Source of the DNA: an uncultured Lachnospiraceae bacterium
GTDB lineage: Bacteria; Bacillota; Clostridia; Lachnospirales; Lachnospiraceae
Length of the DNA: 6,210 bases
Reading direction: 5' to 3'
NCBI GenBank assembly: GCA_905236615.1
Contig: CAJORC010000029.1
Coordinates: 1 to 6,210, forward strand
Within the stretch, counting starts at the first letter, position 1. The number at the start of each line of letters is the position of its first letter. This document shows, piece by piece, positions 1 to 4,068 of this stretch. Below the pieces are notes generated by a model. That model made no database searches. It saw only the letters and a program-made list of their open reading frames with translations, and was not told the DNA's origin. The translations under genes and the position numbers were made by a program.

Positions 1-503
1 AGCTTAATCTTATAAATCTTATTCCTTGTTGCCTCAATGCCGACACCGATTTCATCGGATATTTCGTTGATGGATTTTTTCTTGCTGATATATGCTAAGA
101 ATACCCGGCGGCTGCTTTCGTCAAGATTGTTGAGCTGTATGTTAAAGAGGGAATAATCATTTCTCATCCTTTTCAGGATAAAGGCTTCCCGCTTGAAGGC
201 TTCGCCCCGGTCAGTACCTTCGAGAATTCCGTCGGAAAAATCGCAGGTGATTAGCGCATCCCTTGTTATAGTTCTGCGCAATCCCTCACTTGAAGTCGGA
301 TCATGATTCCTCATGGTCTGCACACGGATACCCAGGTCACCATTCATAGCATGATAATTATAACTTTTTTCATTTTCTATAAGATACAAAAGTCCTGATA
401 TCCTGCTGTCAATGGCTCCCAGGAATATGTCGAAATACTTACAGATAAGATCCACCCGTCGTGAAGGATCTGCAACAGAATACTCTTTAATAAGATTTGT
501 CAT
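1..503 (-). CDS. Partial protein with sigma-70 region 4-like HTH (C-terminus outside window)
   Basis: I translated this frame by hand: it is open for 167 codons from ATG at 503 to the window edge, with no stop. The start is well supported by AAGGAGAGG at 517-509, six bases before the ATG. Residues 1-50 are helical and give no family match. Residues 52-105 include GDLGIRVQT and NHDPTSSEGLRR, then an acidic DFSDGILEGTD stretch. Residues 125-167 (LDESSRRVFLAYI, then KKSINEISDEIGVGIEATRN) read as a sigma-70 region 4 or ArpU/RinA-like helix-turn-helix with recognition helix near 152-166. No region 2 (core-binding) is visible, so a DNA-binding regulator is more likely than a true sigma factor. It lies 101 bp downstream of the XRE gene on the same strand and could be co-transcribed with it. 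Similar proteins occur in ICEs of Lachnospiraceae as hypotheticals; that is from memory, and the function is inferred. Confidence 0.72.
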   Translation of the reverse strand, partial: MTNLIKEYSVADPSRRVDLICKYFDIFLGAIDSRISGLLYLIENEKSYNYHAMNGDLGIRVQTMRNHDPTSSEGLRRTITRDALITCDFSDGILEGTDRGEAFKREAFILKRMRNDYSLFNIQLNNLDESSRRVFLAYISKKKSINEISDEIGVGIEATRNKIYKIK

Positions 504-604
504 AGGCACCTCTCCTTCTGTAAATTTCCCCATAATTCCATTTTATAATGCTTTAAAAAGAGCAAGGAGATAGAGAATTTTTACAAAAGTAAAACCATAT
601 TTGA

Positions 605-970
605 CTATCTTACGGATTTCATGGAATATGCTACCAGCGAACGAATCTGATCTTCAGCGACAGTTTTCAATTCTTCCGGAAGTGCCGAGTATAGACTAAG
701 CATCACATTTTCCGCGCTATCAGAATTATCCTCCCATAAATCATTGAAAAACCACGCTGGGCTGACATCAAGCACAGCAGCAATGTCAACAAGCACAGAT
801 ACCTTCAGGTCAACCTTGTCATTTTCGTAGGCAGATATCATCTGCTTTGATGTAAACAGTTTTTCCGCAAGCACGTCCTGACTAAGTCCCAGCTGCTTCC
901 TGCGCAATCTGATCTTCATTCCTAATGTTTTTACTGTGGCTGCATTTTCGTTTTTCATTTTCGGCTCCAT
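605..970 (-). CDS. XRE-family HTH transcriptional regulator
   Basis: 121 residues from ATG at 970. Residues 16-75 form a Cro/C1-type helix-turn-helix domain: LGMKIRLRRKQLGLSQ (helix 1 and start of helix 2), VLAEKLFTSKQMISAYE (helices 2-3) and a last helix ending in DVSPAWFF. The acidic linker WEDNSDSAEN leads to a helical tail (YSALPEELKTVAEDQIRSL), probably for dimerization. The frame stays open up to a TTG at 1012, but AAGGA at 982-978 with 7-base spacing favours ATG 970; ATG 958, with GGAG upstream, is a second choice. Known XRE proteins of ICEs and prophages repress excision and transfer genes and often their own promoter. Here the DNA just upstream (975-1130) is full of inverted repeats, which fits autoregulation. 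The target is inferred, not shown. Confidence 0.88.
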   Translation of the reverse strand: MEPKMKNENAATVKTLGMKIRLRRKQLGLSQDVLAEKLFTSKQMISAYENDKVDLKVSVLVDIAAVLDVSPAWFFNDLWEDNSDSAENVMLSLYSALPEELKTVAEDQIRSLVAYSMKSVR

Positions 971-974
971 TTCC

Positions 975-1130
975 GAGTCCTTAAAACGGAAATACAACCG
1001 TGCCAAGAGCAAAAAAAGGTCTGCAAAACCTTAATAAAACCAATCGGTATAAACCGTATCAGTTATATTTCCGTTTTGCAGACTCCTTCGATGTTACATG
1101 TTCATCACATGACTCTTTAAGCTCTTGGCA
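975..1130. repeat. Cluster of nested inverted repeats upstream of the XRE gene
   Basis: Four dyads overlap here. (1) AAAACGGAAATA at 983-994 is the reverse complement of TATTTCCGTTTT at 1066-1077; extended arms 975-997 and 1063-1085 match at 19 of 23 positions. (2) GTCTGCAAAAC at 1019-1029 pairs perfectly (11 bp) with GTTTTGCAGAC at 1073-1083. (3) CGGTATAAACCG at 1045-1056 is a compact 4+4+4 palindrome inside that loop. (4) TGCCAAGAGC at 1001-1010 pairs perfectly with GCTCTTGGCA at 1121-1130. CTCTTGG also recurs at 1122 and 1133. The arms compete for pairing, so they could give alternative RNA folds or serve as protein-binding sites on DNA. The whole gap 971-1240 shows no convincing gene and I found no clear promoter in it. 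Confidence 0.6.
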
Positions 1131-1240
1131 AACTCTTGGTAATGAAGCTGTTCCTGGCTCTATAACTCTCTGGCTTTCGGCTCTGCACTAGTCCTTTCAC
1201 TACCTCATCCATATTCAGTTGTCATTTGTTTTGCTTCATA

Positions 1241-1471
1241 TCAGTGTAAAATCATACTCTGCATTGTCTTATAATAACTATCCAGCTTTTCACGAATATC
1301 CTCTTCTTTTGATTCATTGCTGTTGATCATAGTTGTAACAAATTCATTAGATATGCAGGCTGTAAGTTTTACGCCGCATGAGCATGGGTAATCCAGCGCT
1401 CCTTTCTTTGCTCTCATTATTCTGTCCCCACACACCGGACAAAATAACCATCGTGAATTTACAATTTTCAT
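1241..1471 (-). CDS. Small zinc-ribbon protein
   Basis: 76 residues from ATG 1471, preceded by GGAGG with six-base spacing, so the start is firm. The N-terminus carries a likely zinc site: FCPVCG (Cys11, Cys14) and PCSCG (Cys30, Cys32), with a further Cys39. The second knuckle is C-x-C rather than the usual C-x2-C. This resembles short zinc-ribbon proteins found in mobile elements (the cysteine-rich KTR group is a comparison, but the KTR signature is absent). Residues 50-76 are charged and helical (SKEEDIREKLDSYY). It lies between two regulators on the same strand; a TATAAT on the minus strand at 1510-1505 gives a short leader but lacks a good -35 box. A role in nucleic-acid or protein binding is likely; the precise function is unknown. 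Confidence 0.72.
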   Translation of the reverse strand: MKIVNSRWLFCPVCGDRIMRAKKGALDYPCSCGVKLTACISNEFVTTMINSNESKEEDIREKLDSYYKTMQSMILH

Positions 1472-1663
1472 TAAATCCCTCCGATATTAATTTAATATTT
1501 TCGAATTATAATTACAACATAAAGTTGTTATTTAAAATTCAAAATTAATAACATCTTATCATATTTGTAACAAAACGATCACTGTAATAGTTCAAACTTT
1601 TTCCGTTGTTTTTCCGCATTTATTCCGCGCAGGTCATTCACATATTCAAAAAGGGAGCGTTAT
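1472..1663. other. AT-rich intergenic region
   Basis: 192 bp with no gene. It holds a possible -10 box for the zinc-ribbon gene (TATAAT, minus strand, 1510-1505; no matching -35), a small dyad ACAAC-N5-GTTGT at 1514-1528, the phased TTWTTCCG repeats at 1598-1627 and the terminator of the gene to the right. The stretch 1480-1560 is very AT-rich, as expected for a promoter region. Confidence 0.5.
1598..1627. repeat. Three direct repeats TTWTTCCG with 11-bp period
   Basis: TTTTTCCG starts at 1598 and again at 1609, and TTATTCCG starts at 1620, so all three lie on the same face of the DNA helix. The core TTTCCG also appears in the inverted repeat at 983-994/1066-1077 (TATTTCCGTTTT). Phased copies of a short motif usually mean cooperative protein binding; the binding protein is not known. 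The repeats lie 127 bp or more upstream of the zinc-ribbon start and just past the terminator of the 1664-2185 gene. Confidence 0.5.
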
Positions 1664-1673
1664 TCACGCCCCC
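1648..1673 (-). terminator. Rho-independent terminator of the 1664-2185 gene
   Basis: On the minus strand GGGGGCG (1673-1667) pairs with CGCTCCC (1659-1653), six Watson-Crick pairs plus one G-U, with a 7-base loop, followed by TTTTT (1652-1648). The TGA stop of the gene (1666-1664) sits in the loop, so a terminating ribosome would cover the hairpin as it forms. Confidence 0.8.
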
Positions 1674-2185
1674 AAAGATTCGACTTTGTTTTTGTCCCTA
1701 ACATACAGCCACATGGTTATGCCGAACAGACAAAGTGCCTCTTTTCTTTTATTAAAAAAAGCAGTTTTCCCAAGCTGGCATTCTTTATACAGCTCTTTAC
1801 CGCTCACATTATCCTCACTAAGAAATGCTTCCGTGATTATTTTCCTATACGTCTTTCCAACATCCTGAAAATCCGATATCTCATCAAGTACTATCTGGAT
1901 CTGCGTATCATCCCATCCCGAAGAAAACAGTTTCCATATGAAGCTTTCATGCACTTTTCTATCGTCAGTTGACATCGCTAATCGAAATTCCTGCCTCAAT
2001 TCCTCACATTGGACAGGCTCACTGGTCCGATCGCTGATCGGGTTTACCTTCTTTGCCCATCTCAGCCTTTTATGCGTTTTGAAAAAGCTTAGTACAAGAT
2101 TATAAATATTATCGGTTTCAAACCCCTCTGTATTACAGATTCTGGTGATTGTTTTATAAGGTTCAGATACTCTTTGACTGCTCAT
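1664..2185 (-). CDS. Hypothetical ICE protein with ArpU/RinA-like HTH C-terminus
   Basis: 173 residues from ATG 2185. The frame is open 16 codons further up to 2233, but a perfect AAGGAGG at 2197-2191, five bases before the ATG, sets the start. Residues 1-60 are basic to neutral and helical (NIYNLVLSFFKTHKRLRW). Residues 75-120 are mixed, with WDDTQIQIVLDEISDF. Residues 126-161 (VSGKELYKECQLGKTAFFNKRKEAL, then LFGITMWLY) look like the C-terminal helix-turn-helix of phage ArpU/RinA-type late-gene activators, where a short LGISxxTYY-like turn is followed by a basic helix and a hydrophobic helix ending in LW. That match is by eye only. It is the first gene leftward from the divergent control region and has its own promoter and terminator. 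As the first gene facing the transfer operon it may control it; this is inference from position and fold. Confidence 0.75.
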   Translation of the reverse strand: MSSQRVSEPYKTITRICNTEGFETDNIYNLVLSFFKTHKRLRWAKKVNPISDRTSEPVQCEELRQEFRLAMSTDDRKVHESFIWKLFSSGWDDTQIQIVLDEISDFQDVGKTYRKIITEAFLSEDNVSGKELYKECQLGKTAFFNKRKEALCLFGITMWLYVRDKNKVESLGA

Positions 2186-2234
2186 TGAATCCTCCTTACA
2201 CTTGAACAGAGCAAATACCAAATTACAAATCACT

Positions 2235-2332
2235 TATATCATTTTTGCGCTTTATATCACCCCTCTCTATGTTACAACGTTATAAACTTATTATATTTTG
2301 ATGATTTTTCTATGATAAAAAGGTGATATATC
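2235..2332. repeat. TGATATA motifs around the leftward promoter
   Basis: GGTGATATA at 2322-2330 (plus strand) lies just upstream of the -35 box. Its exact reverse complement TATATCACC is at 2253-2261, and TATATCA recurs at 2235-2241, both inside the leader. The upstream copy includes the 8-bp palindrome GATATATC (2325-2332). Copies on both sides of a promoter suit a repressor that bridges or covers it; the AT-rich background makes chance copies possible. Confidence 0.35.
2290..2318 (-). promoter_or_regulatory. Sigma-A-type promoter for the 1664-2185 gene
   Basis: On the minus strand TTATCA (2318-2313, four of six consensus bases) is separated by 17 bp from TATAAT (2295-2290, perfect). The start would be near 2283, giving a leader of about 97 bases. 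No experimental support. Confidence 0.6.
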
Positions 2333-2361
2333 TGTGATTGAAGCTCATTTTTTACCATGTT

Positions 2362-2406
2362 ATGATTATCATGTCGAAAGGTTATGGATGCATCCGACAG
2401 TTCGAC
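2362..2406. promoter_or_regulatory. Operator-like dyads upstream of the transfer operon
   Basis: ATGATTATCAT (2362-2372) is an 11-bp palindrome around a central T. GGATGCATCC (2386-2395) is a perfect 10-bp palindrome. Around the second lie GTCGAA (2373-2378) and its reverse complement TTCGAC (2401-2406), nearly concentric with it. The right arm overlaps the expected -35 position of the TATAAT at 2423, so a protein bound here would block or recruit RNA polymerase. Confidence 0.4.
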
Positions 2407-2428
2407 TAAACCTTCCTTCCAATATAAT
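2402..2428 (+). promoter_or_regulatory. Candidate promoter of the conjugation operon
   Basis: TATAAT at 2423-2428 is a perfect -10 box. The -35 is poor: the best fit is TCGACT at 2402-2407 (four of six) with a short 15-bp spacer. A weak -35 under a dyad suggests an activator-dependent or repressed promoter. The transcript would begin near 2435, at the very base of the hairpin. Confidence 0.45.
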
Positions 2429-2432
2429 ATAG

Positions 2433-2484
2433 ATATGAAAAAAGCGTCAGCCTGCGAAATGCAAGTCTGGCGCTTTTTTCATAT
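2433..2484. terminator. Long hairpin, bidirectional terminator-like; possible attenuator
   Basis: ATATGAAAAAAGCGTCAG (2433-2450) and CTGGCGCTTTTTTCATAT (2467-2484) pair over 18 bp with one U-G wobble and a 16-base loop. Both strands end in GCTTTTTTC, the form of a two-way intrinsic terminator. It lies before the first gene of the operon, not after one. If transcription starts at the TATAAT just upstream, the hairpin is the first thing transcribed, which points to attenuation, to a short terminated RNA, or to a protective 5' stem. If a longer rightward RNA exists from further left, it would simply insulate the operon. Confidence 0.65.
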
Positions 2485-2530
2485 CCGGAAAACAATTAAA
2501 AGAAACGGAGAAAAAATATATGAACTATGA
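2435..2530 (+). CDS. Possible leader peptide through the hairpin (weak)
   Basis: A 31-codon frame starts at ATG 2435, runs through both arms of the hairpin and stops at TGA 2528-2530, eleven bases inside the DUF5688 gene. The start begins MKKASACEMQVW; the rest is basic. There is no Shine-Dalgarno site, but the ATG coincides with the predicted transcription start, so leaderless translation is conceivable. Translation through the stem would prevent hairpin formation. The frame could easily be chance; I list it because of its position. Confidence 0.15.
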   Translation: MKKASACEMQVWRFFHIRKTIKRNGEKIYEL

Positions 2531-3593
2531 AGAATTTAAGGAAACACTTGCTAACCAGGTAAAAGATACTTACGACAACAGAACCAATGGAGACAGCACG
2601 GTATCCATAGATACAGTAACAAAGGCAAATGAAACTTACGATGCAATTATGGTCAAGCCGGAAAACTCCCGTATAGGTGTAAACCTGAATGTGGATCGCT
2701 TTTTTGAAGAATATCAGAAAGGGGAACCATTTGAAAGAATTGTTTCAAATGCTGTGAGTATTGCAGAAAACGCTCTTAATAATCATCCCGACTTCAATCT
2801 GAATGTAATCAACGATTACGAACAGATGAAAGGTAAGCTTTCTCTTGAAGTTGTTTCATCAGAACGTAATGCGGAGCTCTTGAATAGTGTACCGCACAAG
2901 AATATTGAGGATATGGCGGTTATATATCGTTTCGTTCTGGAGAATACGGAATCGGGACGGGCTTCAATCCTTGTCACAAATGAAATGCTCGATAAATACG
3001 GAATAGCCGCAGAGCAGCTTCATAATGATGCCATGAAAATCGCACCTGAAATCAGACCTGCAGAAATAAAAAGCTTTTCTGAAACCATGACTGATATTCT
3101 CGGTTCAGAAAACGTAAATGAAGCTGAAATTAATTCCGTTATGGAAGATCCTTTTTATATAGCTTCCGTTCCGGACAAAATGATGGGAGCAAGCGTACTT
3201 GCCTACCAGGACTTTATGGATCAGGCAGCCGAAAGACTTGGTGGTGACTTCTATATCTTACCCAGCAGCATCCACGAAATTCTTTTAATCAAAGATAATG
3301 GTCTCACCGACAGAAATATGCTTGAGAAGATGGTAAGAGATGTTAATTCCAGTGTCCTTGATCCTGAAGATAAGCTTACAGACAGTGTTTATCACTATGA
3401 TTCCAAGGATAAGATATTTGAACTTGCCGAAAAATTTGATGAAAGAAAAATGGACAGAGGGATTAAATCACAGGAAAAGGGTTCTGTTATCGCTGATTTG
3501 AAGGCAAAAAAGGAAAAGATTGCAAAGCAGCAGAAAAAGGATGCTGTAGAAAAATCAACGAAAGCAAGAAATGAGGTGAAATTTGAACGGTGA
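2520..3593 (+). CDS. DUF5688 family protein, first gene of the transfer operon
   Basis: 357 residues, with GGAG at 2507-2510 nine bases before the ATG. The sequence matches what I recall of DUF5688 proteins, which are common in Clostridia ICEs upstream of the PcfB gene: an N-terminal part with NYEEFKETL, a KPENSRIGVNLNVDRFFEEY stretch (47-65), IYRFVLENTESGRASILVT (135-153), then FYIASVPDKMMGASVLAY (212-229) and GGDFYILPSSIHEILLI (241-257). There are no transmembrane segments, signal peptide or catalytic motif that I can name, so it is likely cytoplasmic. The last 50 residues are Lys-rich and probably coiled (KGSVIADLKAKK at 320-331, then KEKIAKQQKK). It overlaps the PcfB gene by 11 bp. The biochemical role is unknown; the operon suggests help in transfer. 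Confidence 0.85.
   Translation: MNYEEFKETLANQVKDTYDNRTNGDSTVSIDTVTKANETYDAIMVKPENSRIGVNLNVDRFFEEYQKGEPFERIVSNAVSIAENALNNHPDFNLNVINDYEQMKGKLSLEVVSSERNAELLNSVPHKNIEDMAVIYRFVLENTESGRASILVTNEMLDKYGIAAEQLHNDAMKIAPEIRPAEIKSFSETMTDILGSENVNEAEINSVMEDPFYIASVPDKMMGASVLAYQDFMDQAAERLGGDFYILPSSIHEILLIKDNGLTDRNMLEKMVRDVNSSVLDPEDKLTDSVYHYDSKDKIFELAEKFDERKMDRGIKSQEKGSVIADLKAKKEKIAKQQKKDAVEKSTKARNEVKFER
3571..3582 (+). promoter_or_regulatory. Ribosome site fixing the TTG start of the PcfB gene
   Basis: GAGGTGA at 3573-3579 inside the end of the DUF5688 gene precedes TTG 3583, with six bases between GAGG and TTG. No ATG or GTG gives a full-length product, since the next Met is at residue 65. The rare start and the overlap suggest that PcfB output depends on ribosomes ending the upstream gene. 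Confidence 0.6.
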
Positions 3594-4068
3594 TGTATCA
3601 AGAGAAGCAGTACAGTTGGCTTTCAGATCATCAAAGGTAACTGCCGCTGTTTTGCTCCGGGCTTTAAGAGTAGGATACAGACTTTGCAAGAATAAGATTA
3701 TCGAAAAGAGCTGTCATCCGGTAGGACAACAATCTGTCAAGAAGCTGATCAGGCAGGGACAGGGAGTATCTTCCATGGATGTCAGCGATGAAAGCATCAG
3801 GACGTTTAAGCGGATTGCAAATAAATATGGCATGGATTTCGCGATTGTCAAAGATAAAACCGGAGACAATCCAAAATATACCATTTTCTTCAAGGCTAAA
3901 GATGCTGATGCTATTTCACAGGTGATGAAGGAGTATTCTGCAAAATTAGTGAAAAAAAAACAAAGAGCTGAAAAGCCAAGTGTGTTAGAAAAGCTCCGAC
4001 ATTTTAAGGCGTTTATCGCACAGCTCCCTCAGAAAGCCCTTCATAAAAGAAGGGAGCGTGCACGATGA
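3583..4068 (+). CDS. pcfB: PcfB family (DUF3801) conjugation accessory protein
   Basis: 161 residues from TTG 3583. The N-terminus NGDVSREAVQLAFRSSKVTAAVL, then GQQSVKKLIRQG (48-59) and the FKRIANKYGMDFAIVKDKTGDNPKYTIFFKAKDADAI region (75-111) are characteristic of PcfB/DUF3801. Residues 117-161 are a basic tail with KPSVLEKLRHFK (131-142). In the enterococcal plasmid pCF10, PcfB works with the coupling ATPase PcfC to bring the relaxosome to the transfer channel; I assign the same role here because the VirD4 gene follows with an ATGA overlap. No membrane segment is present, so it should be cytoplasmic and bound to the ATPase or DNA. The symbol is by family, not by orthology test. Confidence 0.88.
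   Translation: MNGDVSREAVQLAFRSSKVTAAVLLRALRVGYRLCKNKIIEKSCHPVGQQSVKKLIRQGQGVSSMDVSDESIRTFKRIANKYGMDFAIVKDKTGDNPKYTIFFKAKDADAISQVMKEYSAKLVKKKQRAEKPSVLEKLRHFKAFIAQLPQKALHKRRERAR

Larger units (their letters stand above)
2186..2519. other. Divergent regulatory region between control genes and transfer operon
   Basis: 334 bp with no gene of normal size. It contains a leftward promoter, a rightward -10 box, repeated TGATATA motifs, two compact palindromes, a flanking 6-bp dyad and a long terminator-like hairpin, each listed separately. The density of symmetric elements marks it as the main switch between the regulatory genes and the conjugation genes. Confidence 0.65.

Noticed and set aside
579..594. 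TTTTAC-N4-GTAAAA dyad after the XRE gene as a terminator
   Set aside because: Only A-T-rich pairs plus one C-G and no proper U-tract; too weak to terminate.
1000..1191. Plus-strand frame of 63 codons from GTG 1000
   Set aside because: No ribosome site, no recognisable protein, and its first codons lie inside the inverted-repeat cluster, antisense to the XRE leader.
1117..1212. Minus-strand 31-codon frame between the zinc-ribbon and XRE genes
   Set aside because: No Shine-Dalgarno site before its ATG and no family resemblance; length is within chance.
1686..1868. Plus-strand 60-codon frame opposite the 1664-2185 gene
   Set aside because: Antisense to a gene with perfect ribosome site, promoter and terminator.
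3395..3601. Minus-strand Phe/Ser-rich frame opposite the end of the DUF5688 gene
   Set aside because: It is the antisense of the Lys-rich tail; composition explained by the coding strand.
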